DNA from: Methanobacterium sp. ERen5 | GTDB lineage: Archaea > Methanobacteriota > Methanobacteria > Methanobacteriales > Methanobacteriaceae | Length of the DNA: 64,000 nucleotides | Direction of reading: 5' to 3' | Assembly: GCA_024167805.1 (NCBI GenBank) | Contig: CP099988.1 | Coordinates: forward strand, 186,001-250,000 | Shown here: positions 30,538-39,747 of the stretch, piece by piece | Numbering within the stretch: the first letter of the stretch is position 1 | Layout: every line of letters starts with the position of its first letter | The notes under the pieces: model-generated | The model's database searches: none | Told to the model about the DNA's origin: nothing | What the model saw: the letters and a program-made list of their open reading frames with translations, nothing else | Made by a program: the position numbers and the translations under genes

Positions 30538-31598
30538 ATGAATCTAAAAAACAATGTTTTAAAAGTTCTATCTGGAGAAAAAACAGATTTAACACCGGTA
30601 ATTAGTGTAACACAGTTGGGTGTTGTAGAAGCCATGGAACAAACAGATGCTTTTTGGCCAGAAGCGCATGAGGATGCTGATAAAATGGCAACACTTGGAA
30701 GTTCTCTATATGAGCTGGTTGGTCTAGAATGTGCCAGGATCCCATTTTGTCTAACAGTAGAAGCAGAGGCACTTGGATGTGAAGTTGATCTTGGAAACGA
30801 AGAGAAAACACCCCAAATACTAAGCACCCCATTTAAAACAGCTAATGAAATAGAAGTACCTGCCAATTTTTTAAGTACTGGCCGTATACCTGTTGTGCTA
30901 GATGCTATTGAAAAGTTAAAGCAAAAATACGGCGACACTCTTCCCATAATAGTAGGAATAACTGGTCCATTCACATTAACAGGACACTTGTTAGGTGTTG
31001 AAAATCTAGTTAGGTACATGAAAACTAAGCCTGAAAAAATTGAAACAGCCATAGATAATTCTCTTGATGCCTGTATGGATTATGCAGAAGCAATCTCCAA
31101 AGCAGGCCCCGACATCATCTGTGTAGCTGAACCAACCGCAGCTCCAGAACTCATTGATCCCCTTCAATTTAAATCCATGGTTAAACCAGCCCTCGAAGAT
31201 CTTGCGAACGTTATTAAAACTAGGAAGGTACTTCACATATGCGGATCTACCCAACCCATAATCAAAGACATGGCCACAATAGGTTACGATGCGATAAGCG
31301 TAGAAGAGAAGGTAGATATTAAAAAAGCAAAGGAAGAGCTTGAAAAGGGATCCAATGTAATGAAGGTTGGTGGAAAATCCATGCCTAGGGAAGCAGTTCC
31401 ACATCAAAGATCATGGGAAATATTTCAACAACCCAAACCCTGTTTAGAGGAACTGAGGAAGAAATTCAAAATGAAGTTAAAATGGTTCTTGATGCCGGAA
31501 TTGACATACTAGCACCTAGCTGTGGATTAGCTCCGAGATCTCCCCTTAAAAATATTGAAACCATGATCGATGCTAGAAATAAATTTTTTGATCAATAG
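30538..31598 (+). pseudogene. mtaA: methylcobamide:coenzyme M methyltransferase (MtaA/CmuA family), one frameshift
   Basis: This enzyme moves the methyl group from methyl-Co(III)-MtaC to coenzyme M. The uroporphyrinogen-decarboxylase-like barrel starts LKNNVLKVLSGEKTDLTPVI. The Zn ligands are expected in HICGST (His and Cys) and in the late LAPSCGLAPRSP (Cys). The first frame ends at 31512 with foreign sequence; restoring one G at 31388-31390 joins it to GNISTTQTLFRGTEEEI and ends at 31598, for 353 residues. Without the repair the third Zn ligand would be lost. mtaB and mtaC lie 0.9 kb downstream, with a reverse-strand gene between. This is a member of the methanol-type clade by context; MtbA (methylamine) cannot be excluded. 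Confidence 0.88.
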
Positions 31599-31632
31599 AG
31601 TTTGATATTAACCCAAAAAGAATTAATTTTTA

Positions 31633-32199
31633 TCATTTTTTAATCTTCTTTTTAGAAAATCCAATTAAAACTGTAGCTATTTTAGGGTCTTGAGGACAAT
31701 CATATAAATTTTTGATGTATTCATCACCCATTGTAGATGGAGTTCCTGATACTATATCAATTATTTGCCCAAGTTCATCAAGCTCTGGAAATGGAATTGG
31801 AGGTAAAATAAACTGTTGTTTTTCTATAACATCCCTATTCTTACTCTTTTCAGGTTTAAATAGTATAAAGTTATTGCTTAAAAATATGACATCTTTCCTG
31901 TTAGAGTAATTCTCTTTATCCTCATTTGATATGAGCTCGCGTCCAAGTATCTTCCCTGTGTTAGTTTTTAGGATCACAGTTGGTTCTGGTGGAATTCTGA
32001 ATTCAGCTGTCTTAAACATCACCAAGCAAAATTTCCGCTTTAAACATTTATTTAAACCTTCATTGATAACAGGTATAAAATCATCTTCATGAAATGATTC
32101 AATTTTTAACAGTGCTCCTTTAGCATCTTTCGAAAGTAATTGGACTCCTAATACTCCTTTAAGGCACTTTATAATATTAATTGCATCATCAACAAACAT
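31633..32199 (-). CDS. conserved hypothetical protein, 188 aa
   Basis: I do not recognise a family. The protein is soluble, with an N-terminal helix MFVDDAINIIKCLKGV, a beta-rich middle (AEFRIPPEPTVILKT, KDVIFLSNNFILFKP), a Pro-rich linker (FILPPIPFPEL) and a basic end (FSKKKIKK). It lies between mtaA and mtaB on the opposite strand, so it breaks what could otherwise be one mta operon. Whether it serves methanol metabolism is open. Confidence 0.6.
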   Translation of the reverse strand: MFVDDAINIIKCLKGVLGVQLLSKDAKGALLKIESFHEDDFIPVINEGLNKCLKRKFCLVMFKTAEFRIPPEPTVILKTNTGKILGRELISNEDKENYSNRKDVIFLSNNFILFKPEKSKNRDVIEKQQFILPPIPFPELDELGQIIDIVSGTPSTMGDEYIKNLYDCPQDPKIATVLIGFSKKKIKK

Positions 32200-32362
32200 T
32201 TTTTATCTCCAGTAACTTCTATACTAATTTAGGATGATTTGGTTCATAATTTCTATGTACAGTTCATGTATAAATGATTGAAAGTTTCAATTTTTTAATC
32301 TTTTTTTAAGCTTTAAAATGCTTTTTTTAACCTCAATTAATATATAATGTATAAATTTTACT

Positions 32363-32386
32363 ATTAAAACCTTAATTAAAACCTTA
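32363..32386 (+). repeat. tandem 12-base direct repeat in the mtaB leader/promoter
   Basis: ATTAAAACCTTA occurs twice in direct contact (32363-32374 and 32375-32386). It lies 85-108 bases before the mtaB ATG and just after TATA-like sequence TATATAATGTATAAAT at 32341-32356. It may be a binding site for a mta regulator such as the ArsR-V4R protein at 36743. Confidence 0.55.
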
Positions 32387-32470
32387 AATTATTTATTTGG
32401 ATGATTAAATAAAAATTTTTTCAAAATGTTTATGCGAAATTTAGTACATAATATAATACAGTGACCTAAT

Positions 32471-33853
32471 ATGAAACGATTTACAAAAATGGTTTATAAA
32501 GATTCAGATGATATGGTTTTTGGCCATGCTAAATTTCCTGTGAGCCAACATTGGAATACCCAAATAGGTGCGGGTTATGTTGTTCCTGAAATAAAAGTGG
32601 CACCTGTGGAAGGATCTGAAGAAACAAAGGAAGGAATGGTTTCGGAGTGTAGAAATATAACTCAAAGTGCTTGTGAAAGGGCTGTGTCTATAGGTTTACC
32701 TGCTTTCATGGTGGAACAGGAACATATTTTTCAACAGACGAATAATCCCGACTGGACTGCAGAATGCACCCAAGTTCAAAGTGAGACATTGGAAAAATAC
32801 TATGATGAGTACGATATTAGAGTGTCCCTTCTAGCAACTCCCGCTGACATTAGGATTGAAGAGAGAGATGGATTAAGGGGATCCGATTATGACAATAAGA
32901 TCATGGAATCCGTCGAAGCCAGTGCAGCCAACGGGGCATCTTGTGTGGCAATTGAAACCATTGGTGGAAAATCCGTGTCTGACTACGGTATTGCAAGGGG
33001 TGATCCTAAGGCCATTCTTTTTGGTATAGGAGTTCTCGGAAGCATTGATATGGAGTATATGTGGAAAAGAATAGTTGATGTTTGCAGAAAATATGATTGC
33101 AGACCTGCAGGGGATACTGATTGTGCACAAGCCAACACAGCCATGTTTCTTGCAGGAGGATTGTTAGATAAAGATTGTTCACACACATTAGCTGCTCTTG
33201 CAAGGGCAATGGCCGGAGCAAGAAGTTTAGTGGCGGTGGAATGTGGAGCAATAGGCCCACTTAAGGATTGTGGATATGAAAACCCAATTATCAAAGCTAT
33301 AAGTGGAGTACCAATAGCAACTGAAGGTAAAAATGCTGTCTGTGCTCACTCTGACCTCATGGGGAATTTATCAGCTGCAGTCACAGATGTATGGAGTAAT
33401 GAATCTGTTTATCATAGGGAAGAAATGGGTGGCACAACACCGGAAGTGTGGTTGCAGGCCACGGGGTATGAAGCTGCCCTCATGAATACTGCCATACAAA
33501 CTGGACAGGAAAAAATACTAAGGGATCTGTACACACTCACAGATAAATATCGAGATCCACAGGCTTTAGTCCTTGCCTACGATAATGCCTACAGAATAGG
33601 AGAAGCTATAGTAAAATATGGTAAAGATCCATATTTAAGGGCAAGAGCAGCAGCTCTTGAAGCTGGTGCCATAATAAATGAGGCTGTTGAATCTAAAAAA
33701 ATGTATCTAACTAGATTCGAACGTGATTCACTTGATCATGCTTTGAACATCTTTGAAGCACTTCCAACAGAATCTGAACAGTTCACTGATGACTGTATAA
33801 GGAAGTACTCAAGAAAGATATCTGAATTTGATCCAAAGAGTTACGAGTTATAG
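32471..33853 (+). CDS. mtaB: methanol:corrinoid methyltransferase MtaB
   Basis: The 460-residue length fits MtaB, which cleaves the C-O bond of methanol and passes the methyl to the Co(I) corrinoid of MtaC. Zinc ligands seen in order are Glu in CVAIETIGG, Cys in DTDCAQANTAMFLAGG and Cys in AVECGAIGPLKDCGYENP, matching the Zn site known from Methanosarcina barkeri. The start TTVVP-type barrel features (GAGYVVPEIKVAP) are also family-like. mtaC follows 12 bases later, so they form an operon. The frame is intact. Confidence 0.93.
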   Translation: MKRFTKMVYKDSDDMVFGHAKFPVSQHWNTQIGAGYVVPEIKVAPVEGSEETKEGMVSECRNITQSACERAVSIGLPAFMVEQEHIFQQTNNPDWTAECTQVQSETLEKYYDEYDIRVSLLATPADIRIEERDGLRGSDYDNKIMESVEASAANGASCVAIETIGGKSVSDYGIARGDPKAILFGIGVLGSIDMEYMWKRIVDVCRKYDCRPAGDTDCAQANTAMFLAGGLLDKDCSHTLAALARAMAGARSLVAVECGAIGPLKDCGYENPIIKAISGVPIATEGKNAVCAHSDLMGNLSAAVTDVWSNESVYHREEMGGTTPEVWLQATGYEAALMNTAIQTGQEKILRDLYTLTDKYRDPQALVLAYDNAYRIGEAIVKYGKDPYLRARAAALEAGAIINEAVESKKMYLTRFERDSLDHALNIFEALPTESEQFTDDCIRKYSRKISEFDPKSYEL

Positions 33854-33865
33854 GGAGGTTTAAAG

Positions 33866-34690
33866 ATGAGTTATGATGAATTTGAAAGTAAGATGGACCA
33901 AAACTTTGTAGCTGTCAGATACAACGTTGAAGTAGAAGGTGCAGCAATAAAACCAGAAGAAGACCTCGATGTACAAAACAGCCTTCCCACAGATGAGCCA
34001 TTCAGATCCATAGCATTATCAGTATTGTATGAAGATAGGGATGCATCACTTGCAAATGTTCAAAAGGCCTTGAAAGACAAAATACCACCCATTGAAATAA
34101 TTAACAATGGTTTAATGAAGGGAATGGATGCTGTTAACATTCTTTATAACAAAGGATTTTATTTCTTGCCAGATCTCATGTTAGCAGGGGATGGTATGAT
34201 GGAAGGTATCAAGGAGTGTGAAAAGGTTCTAGGCCACAAAAGTGAAACCAAAGGAACGGTTGTGTCATTTGTGGCCGAGGGAGATCCCCATGACATTGGT
34301 AAGAACATGGTTGTGATGTTTTTAAGAGCAGGTGGATTTGAAGCAATTGACATGGGGCGTGATGTTCCAATTAAAGATGTTGTGAATGCTGTGAAAGAGT
34401 ACAATCCATTGTTCATGACTGGAACTGCCCTTATGACAACTACCATGACAGCTTTCCCAAAAATCGTTAATGAAATTCAAAAGGAAGGACTTGAAGTTCC
34501 TGCCATAGGCTGTGGTGGTGGAGCCGTAAGAAAAGATTTTGTAGAGTCTTTTCCCATGAGCGTGTATGGGGTTGAAGCATATCATGCACCTAAACTTGCT
34601 GAGGCTATTTTGAAAGATAAAAAAACTTGGAAAGACCTAAGAAAAGAGTACTCAGAAATAGTTGGAGAATTTGTTTCAGAGTATTCATAA
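33866..34690 (+). CDS. mtaC: methanol corrinoid protein MtaC
   Basis: 274 residues: an N-terminal helical B12-binding cap (about 40-130, NGLMKGMDAVNILYNKGFYFLPDL) and a Rossmann-like cobalamin-binding domain. The base-off motif D-x-H-x-x-G is EGDPHDIGKN, with the Co-ligand His at about residue 142; it is followed by GTALMTTTMTAF and CGGGAV. It carries the methyl from MtaB to MtaA. It shares an operon with mtaB, with GGGAGG 7-9 bases before the ATG. Two T7 runs follow the gene. Confidence 0.94.
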   Translation: MSYDEFESKMDQNFVAVRYNVEVEGAAIKPEEDLDVQNSLPTDEPFRSIALSVLYEDRDASLANVQKALKDKIPPIEIINNGLMKGMDAVNILYNKGFYFLPDLMLAGDGMMEGIKECEKVLGHKSETKGTVVSFVAEGDPHDIGKNMVVMFLRAGGFEAIDMGRDVPIKDVVNAVKEYNPLFMTGTALMTTTMTAFPKIVNEIQKEGLEVPAIGCGGGAVRKDFVESFPMSVYGVEAYHAPKLAEAILKDKKTWKDLRKEYSEIVGEFVSEYS

Positions 34691-34710
34691 ATATGTAACA
34701 AATTAACCTA

Positions 34711-34727
34711 TTTTTTTACATTTTTTT
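34711..34727 (+). terminator. oligo-T terminator after mtaBC
   Basis: Two T7 runs, TTTTTTTACATTTTTTT, lie 20 bases after the mtaC stop. Archaeal RNA polymerase ends at such tracts. This suggests that the following activator gene has its own promoter. Confidence 0.5.
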
Positions 34728-34823
34728 ATTATAATAAAGAGTTTACATATTAAAATTATACTTCTGAACAGTTTTTAAATTTAATCAATGAAAACTTAAA
34801 AATATATTAAAAAAGGTCTTAAA

Positions 34824-36446
34824 ATGAACAACCCATATTCAATTGCTTTAGATATAGGAACTAGTGGTATAAGAGCTCAGGCAATTAATTTAGAAGATTT
34901 TAAAGTAATTTCTACTGCTATTACATTGAGACATCCATTGCCAGGAGCAAATGTTGTGGATCACCTCCATTTTGCCATTGAGGTGGGTAGAGATACTGCA
35001 CACAGACTTCTGATTAAAACAATTAACAATGTATTAAATAATCTTGGAATAGACCTAAAACAGGTTGAAAGATTGGCTGTTTGTGGAAATCCAATACAAT
35101 TATCATTATTTCAAAATATAGAAATAAGGGATCTTGCATATTGGGGATCAAATGCAATTAAAAGTTTAAATATTACACCACCTTCACGGGATGCAACAAC
35201 CATAACTGCAAAAGATGTTGGTCTTGACATGAATCAAGATGCGGACATATTAATTCCTCCAGCAATCAAACATGAAATAGGTGCTGATGCCCTTGCAATG
35301 CTTTATAAATCAGAAATTTTGGATAAGCAAGGCATTTATCTTGTCATAGATTTTGGTACCAATGCTGAAATGGCCCTGGTAATTGACGATGATATATACA
35401 CCTGTTCAGCTGCTGCGGGTCCAGCAATAGAGGGGCAGATGATTGAAAAAGGAAAGTTAGCCTCTCCCGGAACAATATGTGATTTTAAGGAAATGGGTTT
35501 GGGATGGAAAGGTTATGTTCTGGATAATGAGCTCATTGTTAAGGAAGGTAACGTGGTAGATCCCCGATCTGGAAAAACAGTTCAAAGAGGAGAAATGGAT
35601 GATAAATCCAATGGAATAACAGGAACAGGAGTGATAGCAGCATTTAGTTTAGGTATAGATTCTGGTTTAATTTCGCTCCCCAACATAAAAAGTCCAAATA
35701 ACATGATAAATCTCCAAGATGGAATCCATTTATCAACTAAAGATATAACAATGATAGGAAAAGCATTAGGTGCATTTAGAGCAGCATATTTAACTCTTGC
35801 AGAAGAAGCAAATGTTCTCCTATCCGATGTGGATGCAGTTTATATGGCAGGTGCCTCAGGATTTTACGTTGATCCACTTAAGTCCATGACTATTGGACAA
35901 ATACCCCAATCATCAAAGGTAATTTATCAGTTGGGAAATACTTCACTCGAAATGGCACGGGATATTGCCATTGACCCAAATCTTCTTAATGATCTTCAGA
36001 AAATTGCCAAGAATATGAGGGGAAATCATATAATGTTAGCCACATCTGAAACTTTTGAAAAGATATATTCACTTGAATTATCCATCTATGAACAGGGAAT
36101 GCCAATTTGGATGTATAATGACTGGCTGGATAAATATGGATTTCAAAAGATTCCACCAAAGTTTTCAAACCCTGAAATGCATAAAATATTCGAAAGGGAC
36201 ATAGCAGAACTTGGAGAAGATGGTCTAAAAATTGTGAAAATAAATTCCACATTAAATACAGATTTTGATGGATGTACCAATTGTTTGACATGTATGAATA
36301 ATTGTCCAGAAAATGCTTTGAAAATAGAAAATGGAAGAGCAACAGTCAAAACAGACCTATGCAATGGTATGGCATGTTTAAAATGTGAATTATCCTGCCC
36401 TGAAAAAGTTTTTAAATTCAGGGAATTTTTGGGTGATGAAAATTAA
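34824..36446 (+). CDS. corrinoid-activating ASKHA ATPase with C-terminal ferredoxin domain (RamA/MapA-like)
   Basis: 540 residues. The body is an ASKHA-fold domain of the DUF4445 type (SIALDIGTSGIRAQAI at the start; LVIDFGTNAEMALV and AGPAIEGQMI in the middle; AVYMAGASGFYVDP). The tail (about 485-530) has two cluster motifs, CTNCLTCMNNCPENAL and CNGMACLKCELSCP, for two [4Fe-4S] centres. This is the layout of RamA and MAP (methyltransferase activation proteins), which use ATP to reduce inactive Co(II) corrinoid to Co(I). Beside mtaBC it should activate MtaC. The N-terminal [2Fe-2S] domain seen in bacterial relatives is absent. Confidence 0.88.
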   Translation: MNNPYSIALDIGTSGIRAQAINLEDFKVISTAITLRHPLPGANVVDHLHFAIEVGRDTAHRLLIKTINNVLNNLGIDLKQVERLAVCGNPIQLSLFQNIEIRDLAYWGSNAIKSLNITPPSRDATTITAKDVGLDMNQDADILIPPAIKHEIGADALAMLYKSEILDKQGIYLVIDFGTNAEMALVIDDDIYTCSAAAGPAIEGQMIEKGKLASPGTICDFKEMGLGWKGYVLDNELIVKEGNVVDPRSGKTVQRGEMDDKSNGITGTGVIAAFSLGIDSGLISLPNIKSPNNMINLQDGIHLSTKDITMIGKALGAFRAAYLTLAEEANVLLSDVDAVYMAGASGFYVDPLKSMTIGQIPQSSKVIYQLGNTSLEMARDIAIDPNLLNDLQKIAKNMRGNHIMLATSETFEKIYSLELSIYEQGMPIWMYNDWLDKYGFQKIPPKFSNPEMHKIFERDIAELGEDGLKIVKINSTLNTDFDGCTNCLTCMNNCPENALKIENGRATVKTDLCNGMACLKCELSCPEKVFKFREFLGDEN

Positions 36447-36489
36447 CAAATATATTGGTTTTTGATTTAGTAAAGGAGAGTGAATTGAA

Positions 36490-36528
36490 ATGAAAACAAG
36501 CACAATATTATACCAGATTACTAATTAA
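36490..36528 (+). other. possible 12-codon leader ORF
   Basis: ATG 36490 opens MKTSTILYQITN before TAA. AAGGAG lies about 11 bases upstream. It is too short to judge, and the surrounding region (36447-36742) has no other gene. It may be a relic or a leader peptide. Confidence 0.2.
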
Positions 36529-36697
36529 CCTCTAAAACGTCTGAAACTTTCCTAAAATATAAATTTTTGGATATTATTGCTCTTTATGCATGTTCTAAAT
36601 AATACACATAAAATCTGCACATAAATATAAAAAAATATATTAATCTATAAAAAAATTATATTTTTGACGTGAAAAGTTATTAGGTAAAGATAGAACT

Positions 36698-36716
36698 TAT
36701 TTTATAGTATAAAATA
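36698..36716. promoter_or_regulatory. perfect palindrome before the ArsR-V4R gene
   Basis: TATTTTATA-G-TATAAAATA, 9-base arms and one central base, 27 bases before the ATG at 36743. It may be an autoregulatory operator. Since it is AT-only in the arms, part of it may simply be TATA. Confidence 0.5.
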
Positions 36717-36742
36717 GATATTATGAACAGAACGATGATATC

Positions 36743-37507
36743 ATGACCGGCACTAAAAAATATTCTAATAACAAAAACTCACGATCTTACAAAATATTCT
36801 CATCCAAGAAACATGTAGATGTTGTAAAAGGACAGGTTAAAGTTAAAATATTAGATGCTCTTTGCAAAAAAAATATGAGTTTTAATGAAATTGTTGAGCT
36901 AACTTGTAAAGCAAAACCTACGGTTTCCCAACATCTAAGTGAACTTGTAACAAATGGGCTGATAGTTTCAATTAAAGATCCTAACGATAAAAGAAGGAAG
37001 ATTTTTTCGATTAATGCCGAATTTTTAGGTGAATTATCGAGCGATAATGAAACCAAATTTGATATTGAAGAATATTTCTCGAATATTTCAAATTCTAGTG
37101 ATCCTTTTGATTTTTATAGGCTAATACTCAGGGCCGTTAGAACAGAATTTTGGAACGATGGAATCAACATCGACCCCATACTTCACAAAGCAGGTATACG
37201 AGTTGGAAATGTTTTTTACAACGAACTTCAAGGTGAGGATTTAGAATCTTTCCTAAGAAACATCGAAAAATTTTGGGAAGAAAAACATCTGGGCAGAGTA
37301 GAAGTTAAAACACTAGATCCCGTTGTAATTTGTGTATATGATTGTTTTGAATGCAAAGATTTGCCTGAAATAGGAGAACCTGCTTGTTCATTTGACTCAG
37401 GGCTGTTGGATGCACTTTTCTCTAAACATTTTGATAAGAATGTTGCCACCATTGAAACCACATGTTTTGCAATGGGTGATGAATGTTGTACATTTGTGAT
37501 TAATTAA
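36743..37507 (+). CDS. ArsR-type HTH transcriptional regulator with V4R ligand-binding domain
   Basis: 254 residues. The N-terminal winged helix has the pattern VKVKILDALCKKNMSFNEIV and recognition helix KPTVSQHLSELVTNGLI, with the wing DKRRKIFSI. A V4R-like domain fills the C-terminal half: it has PILHKAGIRVGNVFYNEL, Cys pair VYDCFECKDLP and the end CFAMGDECCTFVI with three Cys. V4R domains bind small molecules; some use Cys for metal or redox sensing. The position beside mtaABC and the RamA-like gene suggests control by methanol or corrinoid state, by inference. A close paralogue sits at 63528, beside hcp. Confidence 0.88.
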   Translation: MTGTKKYSNNKNSRSYKIFSSKKHVDVVKGQVKVKILDALCKKNMSFNEIVELTCKAKPTVSQHLSELVTNGLIVSIKDPNDKRRKIFSINAEFLGELSSDNETKFDIEEYFSNISNSSDPFDFYRLILRAVRTEFWNDGINIDPILHKAGIRVGNVFYNELQGEDLESFLRNIEKFWEEKHLGRVEVKTLDPVVICVYDCFECKDLPEIGEPACSFDSGLLDALFSKHFDKNVATIETTCFAMGDECCTFVIN

Positions 37508-37619
37508 CCATATAAAATTTTTATAGTGATTTCTCTCATGCTGATGGAACAAATAATTTGTTCTTATAAATTAGCTTTAGAAAACCCTTAATATTTCTAA
37601 ATAAAAAGAGGTGAAACCT

Positions 37620-39701
37620 ATGAAGAATCCTGATATAGTCACATCTAGAAACAGTTATAACCACTTAAAAGGAGAAAAAAGTCCCTATTTAATTCAACAC
37701 TCAAAAAATCCTGTTGATTGGTATCCTTGGTGTGATGAAGCATTTGAAAGGGCAAAAAAATTAGATAAACCTATTTTTTTATCCATTGGATATTCCACCT
37801 GTCACTGGTGTCATGTGATGGAACATGAATCTTTTGAAGACCTTGAAGTTGCAGAACTTTTAAACAACAATTTCGTGGCAGTGAAAGTGGATCGTGAAGA
37901 GAGACCTGATGTTGATAGTGTATACATGGCTGCATGTCAGATTATGACAGGTACCGGTGGTTGGCCATTAACAATTATCATGACCCATGACAAAAAACCA
38001 TTCTTTGCTGGAACTTACTTCCCAAAGGAAAGTAGCTTTGGAAATATTGGCCTCAAGGATCTTCTGTTGAATGTGATGGACATATGGAGGGACGAAAGAA
38101 AAAACGCCCTTGATTCTGGGGATCAAATATTTAGAGCCCTCAAAGAAATGTCAGTCAATACAAAGGGTAAAAAATTGGACAACACCATACTAGAAAAAAC
38201 TTATGATCAGCTCTCCAAGGTTTTTGATGTTGAAAATGGTGGTTTTGGTGATTTTCAGAAATTTCCAACACCCCACAGTTTGATGTTTCTACTGAGGTAC
38301 TGGAAGCGAACAGGCAACAAACATTCCCTGAACATGGTTTTAAAAACATTGGATGAAATGGCCATGGGCGGTATCTATGATCATGTAGGTTTCGGCTTCC
38401 ATAGATATTCAGTTGACAAAAATTGGCTTGTACCACACTTTGAGAAGATGTTATATGACCAGGCCCTAATAGCCATGCTGTACACCGAAGTATACTCGGC
38501 CACAGGCAAGTTTGAATACAAAAAAACAGCACAACAAATCTATGAATATATTCTAAGGGACATGACTGATGTTGACGGTGGATTTTACTCCGCTGAAGAT
38601 GCAGATAGTGAAGGTGTCGAGGGAAAATTTTATTATTGGACCTACGAAGAACTACACAGCATCCTAGATAAAAATTCTGCAGATCTGATAACAGAAGTTT
38701 TCAACGTGAAAAAAGAGGGTAATTTCAATGATGGATACTCAAATGAGTCCATCAACAATATCCTCCACAAAAAAAGGGATTATGAAAAAATAGCAGAAAA
38801 TAAAGGTTTAAATATTTCAGACCTTGAAGAGAAGGTGGATGGCATATTATCAGAACTTTTCCAAGTGCGTGAAAAAAGAGTTCATCCACACAAGGATGAT
38901 AAAATTCTCACAGATTGGAATGGGTTAATGATAGCCTCCCTTTCCAGAGCATTTCAAGTGTTTGGAGAGGAAGAATATGTTAAGGCCGCTGAAAAATGTG
39001 TAAATTTTATTATGAATAGAAGTTACCAACAGAACCGTTTGATGCACATGTTTAGAGATGGTGAATCTGCGGTGTACGGAAATCTCGACGATTACGCATT
39101 TATGATCTGGGGTTTGTTGGAAATTTACATGGCAACCTTCAATGTGGATTATCTTCAAAAAGCCAGGGATTTAAACCAGACAGTCATTGAACATTTCTGG
39201 GATGAAGAAAATGGAGGTTTTTACTTCACTGCAGATGACGAAGAAAAAGTTTTGATTCGAGAGAAAAAAACATTTGACAGTGCAATACCCTCTGGGAACT
39301 CAGTTGAATTTCTAAACCTCTTAAGACTTGGAAGTTTTACTGATGACCCAAATCAGATGGATACAGCCAGAAAACTGGAAACTGTATTTTCTGAGACAGT
39401 GAAAAGATCACCTACAGGGCACACACAGTTTATTTCTGGGGTTGATTTTGCGTCGGGACCATCCTACAGTGTGGTGATTGTGGGTGATGCAGATTCAGAT
39501 GATACCATTGAAATGCTCAGATTAAGACAGCTCTATATTCCCAACACAACAATAATATTAAAGGATTCCAGATGGCCAGACAAAACCAATTCCATTTCAG
39601 AGGGTATTGAGAAAAAAAGCATGATAAACGGGAAAGCAACTGCACATGTTTGCAGCACAGGAAGCTGTAAACTCCCAACAAATAAAAAAGTGAGATGTTA
39701 A
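37620..39701 (+). CDS. DUF255/YyaL-type thioredoxin-fold plus six-hairpin protein
   Basis: About 693 residues. The N-terminal thioredoxin-like domain has the motif TCHWCHVMEHESF with two Cys and the RPDVDSVYM strand. The C-terminal two-thirds is an (alpha/alpha)6 barrel like glycosidases and epimerases (WLVPHFEKMLYDQALI, DGGFYSAEDADSEG). Human SPATA20 and bacterial YyaL are relatives. The exact reaction is unknown; a redox or glycan role has been suggested for the family. ATG 37620 is preferred (AGAGGTG 7 bases upstream) over GTG 37611. The gene ends near a poor terminator before rpiA. Confidence 0.9.
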   Translation: MKNPDIVTSRNSYNHLKGEKSPYLIQHSKNPVDWYPWCDEAFERAKKLDKPIFLSIGYSTCHWCHVMEHESFEDLEVAELLNNNFVAVKVDREERPDVDSVYMAACQIMTGTGGWPLTIIMTHDKKPFFAGTYFPKESSFGNIGLKDLLLNVMDIWRDERKNALDSGDQIFRALKEMSVNTKGKKLDNTILEKTYDQLSKVFDVENGGFGDFQKFPTPHSLMFLLRYWKRTGNKHSLNMVLKTLDEMAMGGIYDHVGFGFHRYSVDKNWLVPHFEKMLYDQALIAMLYTEVYSATGKFEYKKTAQQIYEYILRDMTDVDGGFYSAEDADSEGVEGKFYYWTYEELHSILDKNSADLITEVFNVKKEGNFNDGYSNESINNILHKKRDYEKIAENKGLNISDLEEKVDGILSELFQVREKRVHPHKDDKILTDWNGLMIASLSRAFQVFGEEEYVKAAEKCVNFIMNRSYQQNRLMHMFRDGESAVYGNLDDYAFMIWGLLEIYMATFNVDYLQKARDLNQTVIEHFWDEENGGFYFTADDEEKVLIREKKTFDSAIPSGNSVEFLNLLRLGSFTDDPNQMDTARKLETVFSETVKRSPTGHTQFISGVDFASGPSYSVVIVGDADSDDTIEMLRLRQLYIPNTTIILKDSRWPDKTNSISEGIEKKSMINGKATAHVCSTGSCKLPTNKKVRC

Positions 39702-39747
39702 AATTGTTGAATGAAACTCAAAATTAAATGGAATGGGTTTTATACAT

